Assembly (NCBI GenBank): GCA_049890115.1
Contig: JBMHCC010000039.1
Span: 100,899 to 164,898, forward strand
Length of the DNA: 64,000 nucleotides
Source of the DNA: UBA685 sp049890115
Lineage (GTDB): Bacteria > Pseudomonadota > Alphaproteobacteria > Puniceispirillales > Puniceispirillaceae
Direction: 5' to 3'
A program made the translations under genes and the position numbers. This document shows positions 33,721 through 42,234 of this stretch, in pieces; the stretch's first letter is position 1, and each line of letters begins with the position of its first letter. The notes beneath the pieces were generated by a model. The model was not told where the DNA came from, did not search any database, and saw only the letters and a list, made by a program, of their open reading frames with translations.

Positions 33721-34680
33721 ATGTTAATCAGAAACAAACCAAGCTGGCATATCTCAGAAAACCATGCCACAGATGAACATATCTATCATAATCGGCGTTC
33801 ATTCCTAAAAGCGGCTGGCGTCGCTGGTCTTGGCATGGCAGGCAGCGGGCTTGTGCCATCATCATTGCTAGCTGCCCCCATTACAGGCTTTCCAGCCACG
33901 CGCAATGAGGCCTATCAGCTTGATCGCGACCTAACACCTGAAGATGATGCCACAACCTATACTAATTTCTATGAATTTGGCTCTAATAAAAGCATCTGGC
34001 GCAAAGCAAAAAAGTTGGAAACAGACCCATGGGCTGTGACTATTGATGGCTTATGTGACAATCCGATGCAGATTGATGCTGCTGATTTGATCAAGAAAAT
34101 CGGCCCTATGGAAGAGCGGCTATATCGTCATCGCTGTGTTGAAGCATGGGCCATGGCTGTGCCTTGGACTGGTGTACCTCTCGCTGAATTGGTGAAATTG
34201 GCAAGCCCGAAGCCAGAGGCAAAATATCTGGTGATGGAAACCTTTTTAGATCCTAAAATTGCGCCAGGACAAAAACAACCGTGGTTCCCTTGGCCTTATG
34301 TTGAGGGTCTGACATTGCCAGAGGCGACGAATGAAATGGCCTTTTTGGCAACAGGTCTTTATGGCAAGGAAATGCCAAACCAAAATGGTGCCCCTATCAG
34401 ATTGGTTGTGCCGTGGAAATATGGCTTTAAATCGATTAAATCAATTGTCAGATTCAGCTTTACAGACACAGCACCTCTCACCTTTTGGCAAGAAAGTAAT
34501 GGCAAAGAATATGGCTTTTTTGCCAATGTGAACCCTGAAATTGATCACCCGCGCTGGTCACAAGCAACAGAACGCCTACTTGGCAGTAATGAGCGTGTGC
34601 CAACACAGCTATTTAATGGTTATGGGGAACAGGTCGCACATCTTTATAAAGATATGGACCCGTCTATTTTATATTTCTAA
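33721..34680 (+). CDS. msrP: MsrP (YedY) periplasmic methionine-sulfoxide reductase, molybdenum subunit
   Basis: MsrP repairs oxidised methionine in periplasmic proteins using a molybdopterin cofactor. The 319-aa protein starts with a Tat signal (NRRSFLKAAGVAGLGMAG, about residues 23-40). The Mo-ligating Cys sits in YRHRCVEAWAMAVPWTGVPL, and the conserved ENGAPIRLVVPWKYGFK-type region is seen as NGAPIRLVVPWKYGFKSIKS. The haem-containing membrane partner MsrQ is not adjacent. Its leader carries a tandem duplication. Confidence 0.94.
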   Translation: MLIRNKPSWHISENHATDEHIYHNRRSFLKAAGVAGLGMAGSGLVPSSLLAAPITGFPATRNEAYQLDRDLTPEDDATTYTNFYEFGSNKSIWRKAKKLETDPWAVTIDGLCDNPMQIDAADLIKKIGPMEERLYRHRCVEAWAMAVPWTGVPLAELVKLASPKPEAKYLVMETFLDPKIAPGQKQPWFPWPYVEGLTLPEATNEMAFLATGLYGKEMPNQNGAPIRLVVPWKYGFKSIKSIVRFSFTDTAPLTFWQESNGKEYGFFANVNPEIDHPRWSQATERLLGSNERVPTQLFNGYGEQVAHLYKDMDPSILYF

Positions 34681-34698
34681 TTTATATTTCTAGCACTA

Positions 34699-35685
34699 TC
34701 AGGCTAATAGGATAGCAGCGACTTTTTCGGCAATCTGTCTTGTCTGATCCAAGATAACAGGTGCTGTTTCACCAAAATCATCGCCAAGCGGGCGGCAATG
34801 CCCTGCTGCGACCATTTGTTGGTGGAATGTGGCAATGCGGCCTGTTTCTGCGCGTAATTCTGCGATATAAACAGCTTTTCCGGTAATACAAGCCTCGCTG
34901 ACCATATTCACAGAATCAGATGTCACTATAATGTGATCAGCCAGCCCCAAAATGCCAGGGTAAGGGTTATCATTCTGCCCATCCCAAAAGCCATGTGCAC
35001 TGCCTTGCAAAGCGTTACTTAAAATCTTTAACCCTTTTTTCGGTGTGCGCCGTGATGGCACTAAATATAGAAAGGCACCTGTGTTTTTCGCATGTTCTGC
35101 CAATTGGCCAGCCAGCCTTTGAAAATCAGCCTCATCAGGGCGATAGCGTTTATTATTACCGCCTATCATCACCGCACAAATTGGCTGATGAATTGAGGCA
35201 AATTTAGGCTGTAAAATGGCAGCAGCATCAGTAATTTTCGGCATCGTTAACCTGTTTAACGAGCCCAAAGATGGTACAATATGACTATGATTCTCTGCTG
35301 AAATGCGGTCATGCATTGGGACAACCATCGCATCAAAATAAGAGGGGTCAACACGCGGATCTTGAATATGAACCAGCTTCGTCTGGCCAGCATTTTGTCG
35401 TTGTATCGCAAGACAGGTGCCAACCATCCGCCGCCCACATGAAATGATCAAATCTGGCCAAGGTGGGCCTGATTTGCGATCAGCACGAATGGGGCTAATC
35501 GGCATAAAGGGCACGGCTCCCATTTGCGGTATCATACGGTAAATCGGGCTTGGAAACATGCGCATATCAAAAAACGAAATGCCAAGGCTCTCTGCCAGTG
35601 CCAGTGATTGTGCCATCATGCCAGCTGTGCCATCTGATACAACCCAGCATAATAAATCATCAGGTAATAATGGTGTTTGTTCCAT
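34699..35685 (-). CDS. ELM1/GtrOC1-like putative glycosyltransferase
   Basis: This 328-aa protein belongs to the ELM1 family (formerly DUF1022), named after a plant mitochondrial fission factor. Bacterial members look like GT-B glycosyltransferases. Characteristic segments are WVVSDGTAGMMAQSLALAESLG, DLIISCGRRMVGTCLAIQ, VHIQDPRVDPSYFDAMVVPMHD and the C-terminal ADHIIVTSDSVNMVSEACITGKAVYI. The ATG at 35685 has only a weak AGAAGA upstream. A 12-bp repeat array lies immediately before it and stays open in the same frame, so an unusual upstream start cannot be excluded. Confidence 0.85.
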   Translation of the reverse strand: MEQTPLLPDDLLCWVVSDGTAGMMAQSLALAESLGISFFDMRMFPSPIYRMIPQMGAVPFMPISPIRADRKSGPPWPDLIISCGRRMVGTCLAIQRQNAGQTKLVHIQDPRVDPSYFDAMVVPMHDRISAENHSHIVPSLGSLNRLTMPKITDAAAILQPKFASIHQPICAVMIGGNNKRYRPDEADFQRLAGQLAEHAKNTGAFLYLVPSRRTPKKGLKILSNALQGSAHGFWDGQNDNPYPGILGLADHIIVTSDSVNMVSEACITGKAVYIAELRAETGRIATFHQQMVAAGHCRPLGDDFGETAPVILDQTRQIAEKVAAILLA

Positions 35686-35745
35686 GTTGTCTTCTGTGCC
35701 GTCTTCTGTGTCGTTTTCTGGGTCGTCTTCTGTGTTGTCTTCTGT
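35686..35745. repeat. Five 12-bp tandem repeats abutting the ELM1-like start
   Basis: Units at 35686, 35698, 35710, 35722 and 35734 follow the pattern G(T/C)(T/C)GTCTTCTGT with small changes. On the minus strand they read ACAGAAGACAAC and variants. In the frame of the downstream gene this would encode (T/P)E(D/N)(N/D/G) repeats directly before its Met, without a stop. Confidence 0.9.
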
Positions 35746-35915
35746 GCCTTGAATCCTGTTTGAAGAGTTATATATGAAAAAAATAGGAAGGGAAATTTGT
35801 TATTCTTTTGAAAATCATCTTAATTTTTGTAATATTATTTCAATAGCATTGCTTTTTGGGAACAGGCAAAGCAAGCCAAATTGACAAGGCCACATTAATA
35901 AGGCAAAGGGCTTTT

Positions 35916-36395
35916 ATGACAAAGAAAATGAAACTTGATTCTGTTGACCGACAGATCTTGCATGATTTACAGGGCGATGGGCGCATTACAAATGTTGAGC
36001 TGGCACAAAATGCTGGCATCTCAGCGCCGCCTTGTTTGCGCCGTGTGCGCACCCTTGAAAAAGAAGGTGTGATTAAGGGATATCACGCTGATATTGATGC
36101 CGAAGCATTAGGCTATAGCGTTACCATTTTTGCCTTTGTCGGCCTTACATCGCAGGCAGAATCAGATTTACGTGATTTTGAAGATATGGTTGGGGCATGG
36201 GATAATGTGCGTGAATGCCATATGCTGATGGGAGAAACTGATTTTCTGCTAAAAATTGTGGCTCATGACTGGGATGATTTTCAGGCCTTTTTGACAGGCA
36301 AGCTGACACCAGCACCCAATGTAAGTCATGTCAAAACAGCACTAGCCATCCGCTCACGCAAAGATTTACCAGGCGTGCCTATCACAACAGATTAG
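35916..36395 (+). CDS. Lrp/AsnC family transcriptional regulator
   Basis: From the ATG at 35916 the product is 159 aa. It has the AsnC-type winged helix (LDSVDRQILHDLQGDGRITNVELAQNAGISAPPCLRRVRTLEKEGVIKGYHADID) and the C-terminal RAM effector domain (VTIFAFVGLTSQ..., CHMLMGETDFLLKIVAHDWDDFQAFL). It would sense an amino acid and regulate metabolism. The frame extends to a TTG at 35856, but the extension lacks family character. Confidence 0.92.
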   Translation: MTKKMKLDSVDRQILHDLQGDGRITNVELAQNAGISAPPCLRRVRTLEKEGVIKGYHADIDAEALGYSVTIFAFVGLTSQAESDLRDFEDMVGAWDNVRECHMLMGETDFLLKIVAHDWDDFQAFLTGKLTPAPNVSHVKTALAIRSRKDLPGVPITTD

Positions 36396-36439
36396 GGTTA
36401 AACCAGTTACGACCCCTGTCACTATGCCCCAATTCAGCC

Positions 36440-36919
36440 CTAGCGCAGGATTTCAATAGCGACAATCTCATAAGGGTGCGGGCCACGCGGTGTCTGCACT
36501 TCGACAGAATCACCAACGCTTTTGCCAATTAATGCCTTAGCAATCGGTGATGATGTTGAAATCCGGCCAAGCTCAATATCAGCCTCATAAGGGCCAACAA
36601 TATGATAGGTGGATTCTTCATCAGTTTCTTCATCAGCCACAACCACCTGTGCGCCAAATGTCACAGTTTGGCCTGTTAGCTTGGCAAGATCAATCACCTC
36701 AGCACGGCTTGTCACATCTTCTAACTCTTTGATACGCCCTTCGATAAAAGACTGGCGCTCTCTCGCAGCGTGATATTCTGCATTTTCAGACAAATCGCCA
36801 TGTTCGCGCGCTTCTGAAATGGCACGAATCACGGCTTGTCTTTCAGCATTTTTTAAATGGTTTAACTCCTCCTTCAGAGCCTCAAGCCCTGCCGGTGTAA
36901 AAGGAATCTTTTCCATCAC
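36440..36919 (-). CDS. greA: Transcription elongation factor GreA
   Basis: GreA stimulates transcript cleavage in backtracked RNA polymerase. The 159-aa protein has the N-terminal coiled coil (FTPAGLEALKEELNHLKNAERQAVIRAISEAREHGDLSENAEYHAARERQ) carrying the acidic DLSENAEY tip. The C-terminal FKBP-like domain contains ISTSSPIAKALIGKSVGDSV. It lies 66 bases downstream of carB on the same strand, a common alphaproteobacterial linkage. Confidence 0.97.
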   Translation of the reverse strand: MMEKIPFTPAGLEALKEELNHLKNAERQAVIRAISEAREHGDLSENAEYHAARERQSFIEGRIKELEDVTSRAEVIDLAKLTGQTVTFGAQVVVADEETDEESTYHIVGPYEADIELGRISTSSPIAKALIGKSVGDSVEVQTPRGPHPYEIVAIEILR

Positions 36920-36985
36920 TTTGCCTCATTCACTACTTAACAGCCTGACAAGACTGTCACAATTCACTTTTTTTGTCAGCCGTTT

Positions 36986-39900
36986 TTAAAAAGGAGATAC
37001 TGGAATAAAATCTTGCAATGATTTCACATCCAAAGTCGCCGTCTGTAAGGCTTTGATAGCCGCAACAGCCGCACGGCTGCCAGCAACGGTGGTATAATAA
37101 GGGATATTATTGGTCAGTGCTGTTTGACGCAAAGACAGGCTATCACGAATAGATGCTGCCCCATGCGCAGTGTTAAAGACCAGCTGAATATCACCTGATA
37201 GCATAGCATCCACAGCATGTGGCCTGCCTTCCATCACCTTATTCACTCTGGCTGCTGGGACACCGGCATCTGCCAATGCTTTTTGTGTGCCATTTGTGGC
37301 CAGAATTTGAAAACCAAGCTCAACCAATTCAGCGCAAATCGGCACATAAGCTGCCTTATCTGCATCTTTAATAGAGATAAACACTGTCCCTGATTTTGGT
37401 AAGATGGTGCTAGCCCCAAGCTGAGACTTAGCAAAAGCACGGCCAAAATCACTATCAATGCCCATCACCTCGCCTGTTGATTTCATCTCAGGGCCAAGGA
37501 ACACATCAACGCCAGGGAAGCGCGAAAATGGGAATACCGCTTCTTTCACTGCAACATGAGACATTTTGGCATCTTCTAATGGGAAGCTTGCCAGCTTCTC
37601 ACCTGCCATAATCCGTGATGCAATCTTGGCAATCGGCACACCAGTTGCTTTGGCAACAAATGGCACTGTGCGCGAGCCACGCGGATTCACTTCTAGCAAA
37701 TAAACTGTCTCATCCTTGACCGCAAATTGGACATTCATCAAACCGACCACTTGCAAGGCATGTGCCAGCGATTCTGTTTGTGCCTTAATCGTCTCTAGCA
37801 CAGCATCTGACAGATTTTGCGGTGGCAAAGAACAAGCACTATCACCTGAATGGATACCAGCTTCTTCAATATGTTCCATAATGCCAGCGATAAAGACATC
37901 ATCACCATCACATAAGGCATCGACATCGACCTCAACCGCATTATCAAGGAAGCGGTCAATCAATACAGGATTATCACCTGACACAACGACCGCATCACGC
38001 ATATAACGCTCTAGCTCGTCACGCTGATGGACAACTTCCATCGCACGACCACCAAGCACATAAGATGGGCGGATAACCACAGGCAAGCCAATTTTATCAA
38101 CAATGCCTCGTGCCTGCTCAGCTGAAGTGGCAATGCCATTTTCTGGCTGCTTTAGGTCAAGGCGTTGCAATAATTGCTGGAAACGCTCTCTATCTTCAGC
38201 CAAATCAATCGCATCAGGGCTGGTGCCTAAAATAGGAATATTGGCAGCTTCAAGGCCAGCTGCAATTTTCAGAGGCGTTTGACCACCAAGCTGGACAATC
38301 ACACCTTTTAGTGACCCATTTTCCTGCTCTTTGCGGATAACTGAAATCACATCTTCAGCTGTCAATGGCTCAAAATAAAGCCTGTCTGAGGTATCATAAT
38401 CAGTTGATACAGTCTCAGGGTTACAGTTAATCATGATGGTTTCATAACCAGCTTCTGCCAGCGCATAAGCAGCATGAACACAGCAATAATCAAATTCGAT
38501 ACCCTGACCAATACGGTTTGGACCACCACCTAGAATCACCACTTTTTCGCGTGATGATGGCGCTGATTCACAGACCGCCCCAGAGGTGTTTTCATAAGAG
38601 GAATAAAGATAGGCTGTTGATGATGCAAATTCAGCAGCACATGTATCAATACGTTTGAAAACAGGTGCGATGCTATGTTTGGCACGCAAATCAGCAATCT
38701 CATTTTCTGCTGTCCCTGATAATTGTGCTAGGCGCAAATCAGAAAATCCAAGTGATTTCAGATGACGCAGGCTAGCCGCATTATCAGGCAGGCCATCTTC
38801 ACGAACAGCCATTTCATGAGAGATGATATTAGCCATGCGCTCAAGGAACCATCTATCCCATTTTGTGATCTGATGCAGCTCTTCAACACTCATGCCAGAA
38901 CGCATCGCTTGTGCGATACGCAATATACGGTTTGGTGTCTGCCCTGATAGCCAGCCACGCACAGCATCAGCACCCAAAGTACCATCAGCCTCTGGCATCG
39001 CGATTTCATCAAGACCACATAGGCCTGTTTCCATCGAACGCAAAGCCTTTTGCAATGATTCTTCAAAGCAACGTCCAACAGACATAGCCTCACCAACTGA
39101 TTTCATTGATGTTGATAACTCAGCGACCGCACCTGGGAATTTTTCAAAGGTAAAGCGTGGGATCTTTGTGACAATATAATCAATGGTTGGCTCAAAGCTG
39201 GCTGGTGTGACCTTGGTAATATCATTATCAAGCTCATCAAGCGTATAGCCAACAGCAAGCTTGGCGGCGACCTTTGCAATCGGGAAACCAGTTGCTTTTG
39301 ATGCTAGTGCAGATGAACGTGAGACACGCGGATTCATCTCAATCACAATCACACGGCCATCATCTGGATTCAGCGCAAACTGAACATTTGAGCCACCAGT
39401 ATCAACACCAATTTCACGCAAAACGGCTAGCGAAGCGTCACGCAGCACCTGATATTCTTTATCTGTTAGCGTCAATGCTGGGGCAACAGTGATAGAATCA
39501 CCTGTATGAACGCCCATCGGGTCAACATTTTCAATCGAACAAATAATAATGCAATTATCTGCCTTATCACGCACCACTTCCATTTCAAATTCTTTCCAGC
39601 CAAGCAGCGATTCTTCGATGAGAATTTCTGATACTGGTGATAGGCGCAGGCCATCTGCTACAATCTGCTCAAACTCACTTCTATTATAGGCGACACCGCC
39701 GCCCTCACCACCAAGAGTGAATGACGGGCGAATAATCGCTGGCAAGCCAACCAGATCAAGTGCTGCTATCGCATCTTCAAAGGTTTTCACAGTGCGTGAT
39801 CTGGCTGATTCTAGGCCAATATCATCCATTGCTTTGCGGAACAAAGCGCGGTCTTCAGCCTTTTCAATCGAGGCAGGACGCGCACCAATTAGCTCAACAT

Positions 39901-40234
39901 CATATTTTTCAAGCACACCTGAATGATGCAAAGACAAGGCCGTATTGAGTGCTGTCTGCCCACCCATTGTTGGCAATAACGCATCAGGCTTTTCTTTGGC
40001 GATGATTTTTTCAACCATTTCAGGGGTGATAGGCTCAACATAAGTCGCATCAGCCATCACAGGGTCTGTCATAATGGTTGCTGGGTTGGAATTTACCAGA
40101 ATAACCCGAAACCCTTCTTCTTTTAGGGCTTTACAGGCCTGTGCGCCTGAATAGTCAAATTCACATGCCTGACCAATGATAATAGGGCCTGCACCAATAA
40201 TCATAATTGATTGGATATCAGTTCTGCGCGGCAT
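36986..40234 (-). CDS. carB: Carbamoyl-phosphate synthase large subunit
   Basis: CarB makes carbamoyl phosphate for arginine and pyrimidine synthesis from bicarbonate, ATP and ammonia supplied by CarA. The 1082-aa protein has two homologous ATP-grasp halves (MIIGAGPIIIGQACEFDYSG near the N terminus; VILGGGPNRIGQGIEFDYCC near residue 570). A C-terminal MGS-like allosteric domain follows (GFQILATNGTQKALADAGVPAARVNK). It begins four bases after the carA stop. Confidence 0.98.
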   Translation of the reverse strand: MPRRTDIQSIMIIGAGPIIIGQACEFDYSGAQACKALKEEGFRVILVNSNPATIMTDPVMADATYVEPITPEMVEKIIAKEKPDALLPTMGGQTALNTALSLHHSGVLEKYDVELIGARPASIEKAEDRALFRKAMDDIGLESARSRTVKTFEDAIAALDLVGLPAIIRPSFTLGGEGGGVAYNRSEFEQIVADGLRLSPVSEILIEESLLGWKEFEMEVVRDKADNCIIICSIENVDPMGVHTGDSITVAPALTLTDKEYQVLRDASLAVLREIGVDTGGSNVQFALNPDDGRVIVIEMNPRVSRSSALASKATGFPIAKVAAKLAVGYTLDELDNDITKVTPASFEPTIDYIVTKIPRFTFEKFPGAVAELSTSMKSVGEAMSVGRCFEESLQKALRSMETGLCGLDEIAMPEADGTLGADAVRGWLSGQTPNRILRIAQAMRSGMSVEELHQITKWDRWFLERMANIISHEMAVREDGLPDNAASLRHLKSLGFSDLRLAQLSGTAENEIADLRAKHSIAPVFKRIDTCAAEFASSTAYLYSSYENTSGAVCESAPSSREKVVILGGGPNRIGQGIEFDYCCVHAAYALAEAGYETIMINCNPETVSTDYDTSDRLYFEPLTAEDVISVIRKEQENGSLKGVIVQLGGQTPLKIAAGLEAANIPILGTSPDAIDLAEDRERFQQLLQRLDLKQPENGIATSAEQARGIVDKIGLPVVIRPSYVLGGRAMEVVHQRDELERYMRDAVVVSGDNPVLIDRFLDNAVEVDVDALCDGDDVFIAGIMEHIEEAGIHSGDSACSLPPQNLSDAVLETIKAQTESLAHALQVVGLMNVQFAVKDETVYLLEVNPRGSRTVPFVAKATGVPIAKIASRIMAGEKLASFPLEDAKMSHVAVKEAVFPFSRFPGVDVFLGPEMKSTGEVMGIDSDFGRAFAKSQLGASTILPKSGTVFISIKDADKAAYVPICAELVELGFQILATNGTQKALADAGVPAARVNKVMEGRPHAVDAMLSGDIQLVFNTAHGAASIRDSLSLRQTALTNNIPYYTTVAGSRAAVAAIKALQTATLDVKSLQDFIPVSPF

Positions 40235-40238
40235 ATCT

Positions 40239-41447
40239 CTAGCGCTCCTTTTTGCCAGCTTGTGCCTGGCGCATTAAATCAGTGAAACGGGTAAATAAAT
40301 GGCGCGAATCATGCGGCCCTGGTGATGATTCTGGGTGATATTGAACACAGAACATTGGCTTATCCTTATGCCTTACCCCTTCAACAGATCCATCAAATAA
40401 AGAGCGATGTGTCACTTCCAAATGGTCAGGCAGGCTGTCTTCATCAACCATAAAGCCGTGATTCTGGCTGGTAATTTCAATCTGCCCTGTCATCAGATCT
40501 TTGACAGGGTGATTAGCCCCTCTATGGCCACGTTCCATTTTCACAGTTTTGCCGCCTTGGCTTAACACCAGCAGCTGATGACCAATACAGATACCAAAGA
40601 CAGGCAGGCCATTATCAACCAGCTTGGCAATTTCGCTGCCAGCATAAGATGATGTTGCTGCTGGATCGCCTGGGCCATTAGATAAAAACACACCATCTGG
40701 ATGATGCGCTAAGACCTGCTCTGCTGTGCTATTAGCAGGCATCACAGTCACATCACAGCCAGCATCATAAAGACAACGCAGGATATTCTGTTTGATACCA
40801 TAATCAAGTGCCACCACATGATAGTGACCACCGCCATTTTGATGGGCTTGCTCTGCCAGCGAATAGACACCTTGCTGCCAGTTTTGGTCAGTGCCACCAG
40901 TGACATCTTTTGCCAAATCCATACCTGCCAAACCTGGCCAATCTTGTGCCATTTTCACCAAGGCTGGAATATCAAATTGCCCCTCAGGATTATGACATAA
41001 GACACCGCGCGGTGCGCCCTTATCACGGATGTGACGTGTTAAAGCTCTGGTATCAATGCCTGAAATACCTGGCAGATTATGAGCTGCCAGCCAGCTAGAT
41101 AGCGTATCATCAGACCGCCAATTAGAAGGGGCTGTCACCTGATTGCGCACAATCATACCCAAACAGGCTGGGATAGTTGTTTCAATATCAATGCCATTTG
41201 TGCCGATATTGCCGATATGTGGAAATGTAAAATTGATAATCTGACCAGCATAGGATGGGTCAGTCATAATTTCCTGATAGCCTGTCATAGAGGTATTGAA
41301 ACAGACCTCACCAACGCTTGTGGTAGCAGCACCAAATCCTGTCCCTTCAAAAACACTGCCATCATCTAGCACAAGGACAGCTGTGGGATGATAGCTGAAA
41401 ACAGCTTTCGTGATTGGTGAAGTACGTTGCGTTTGCGTGTCTGCCAT
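40239..41447 (-). CDS. carA: Carbamoyl-phosphate synthase small (glutaminase) subunit
   Basis: CarA hydrolyses glutamine and channels ammonia to CarB. The GATase core has the nucleophile elbow PVFGICIGHQLLVLSQGG and the catalytic dyad region FCVQYHPESSPGPHDSRHLF. I chose the ATG at 41447 (MADTQTQ, 402 aa) with GAGGG upstream; the longest frame starts at a TTG at 41456. A well-formed promoter lies about 110 bases upstream. Confidence 0.97.
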   Translation of the reverse strand: MADTQTQRTSPITKAVFSYHPTAVLVLDDGSVFEGTGFGAATTSVGEVCFNTSMTGYQEIMTDPSYAGQIINFTFPHIGNIGTNGIDIETTIPACLGMIVRNQVTAPSNWRSDDTLSSWLAAHNLPGISGIDTRALTRHIRDKGAPRGVLCHNPEGQFDIPALVKMAQDWPGLAGMDLAKDVTGGTDQNWQQGVYSLAEQAHQNGGGHYHVVALDYGIKQNILRCLYDAGCDVTVMPANSTAEQVLAHHPDGVFLSNGPGDPAATSSYAGSEIAKLVDNGLPVFGICIGHQLLVLSQGGKTVKMERGHRGANHPVKDLMTGQIEITSQNHGFMVDEDSLPDHLEVTHRSLFDGSVEGVRHKDKPMFCVQYHPESSPGPHDSRHLFTRFTDLMRQAQAGKKER

Positions 41448-41560
41448 AGGTACCAAAACCCTCGATAAAAAAGCGAATTACAGGCAATCTTGCGCTATGG
41501 CACTTGGCACAGGAGCCACCATTTACAGGGGCTGGGCGAAAATGCGCGCAAAATTGCCAT

Positions 41561-41590
41561 GTGATACTGCCAAACACCCTGTAAGGTCAA
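41561..41590 (-). promoter_or_regulatory. Probable sigma70 promoter for carAB(-greA)
   Basis: On the minus strand TTGACC (41585-41590) is followed after 18 bases by TATCAC (41561-41566). The leader would be about 110 bases. No arginine-box-like palindrome was recognised. Confidence 0.5.
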
Positions 41591-41696
41591 GTAGCCATAG
41601 CAGGAATTTTTGATATTTTTCTTGTCTGGCTATATTTCCTGATATAAAAGCCTCGAACGTTTATAACGGACGACAGATTGAAAAAGGGGTTTTGTG

Positions 41697-42158
41697 ATGC
41701 GCGATGCCATAAGCCTAGCGCAAAAAGAAGCGCTAAAAGCAAAAGACAAAACAGCTCTATCAACCATCAGACTGATTACAGCAGCCCTGAAAGATAGAGA
41801 TATTGCCGCACGCTCTAAAGATGTCGCAGATGGGATTTCAGATGATGAAATCCTGGCAATGCTGCAAACCATGATTAAACAGCGCAATGATTCGATAAAA
41901 TTATATAATGAAGGCAATCGGCCAGAATTGGCAGCTGCTGAACAAGAAGAAATCAGAGTCATCCAGCAATTTCTGCCATCGCAATTAAGCGAAGCTGAGC
42001 TAGAAGAGGCGATTGCAAAGGCGATTGCGTCCTCAGATGCTGAATCGGTACGTGATATGGGCAAAGTAATGGCTGTCTTAAAGGCTGAATTCACTGGCAG
42101 GATCGATTTTGGCGCAGCATCTGGCTTGGTCAAACAAAAGCTGATGCAAAAAGACTAA
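41697..42158 (+). CDS. GatB/YqeY domain protein
   Basis: This 153-aa stand-alone YqeY domain shares the tail domain of GatB amidotransferase subunits. Typical segments are KDKTALSTIRLITAALKDRDIAAR, DDEILAMLQTMIKQRNDSIKLYNEGNRPELAAAEQEEIRVIQQFLP and DMGKVMAVLKAEFTGRIDFGAAS. A GTG three bases earlier is an alternative start. It lies upstream of dnaG and rpoD in the conserved yqeY-dnaG-rpoD arrangement. Its role, perhaps tRNA-linked, is not established. Confidence 0.92.
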   Translation: MRDAISLAQKEALKAKDKTALSTIRLITAALKDRDIAARSKDVADGISDDEILAMLQTMIKQRNDSIKLYNEGNRPELAAAEQEEIRVIQQFLPSQLSEAELEEAIAKAIASSDAESVRDMGKVMAVLKAEFTGRIDFGAASGLVKQKLMQKD

Positions 42159-42234
42159 ATTACCTGCTAGTCAGGTGCCGGCGCTTCACGCTATTCTACT
42201 TTACCGTATTTTATCTGGATAAAGAGACCTGTTA

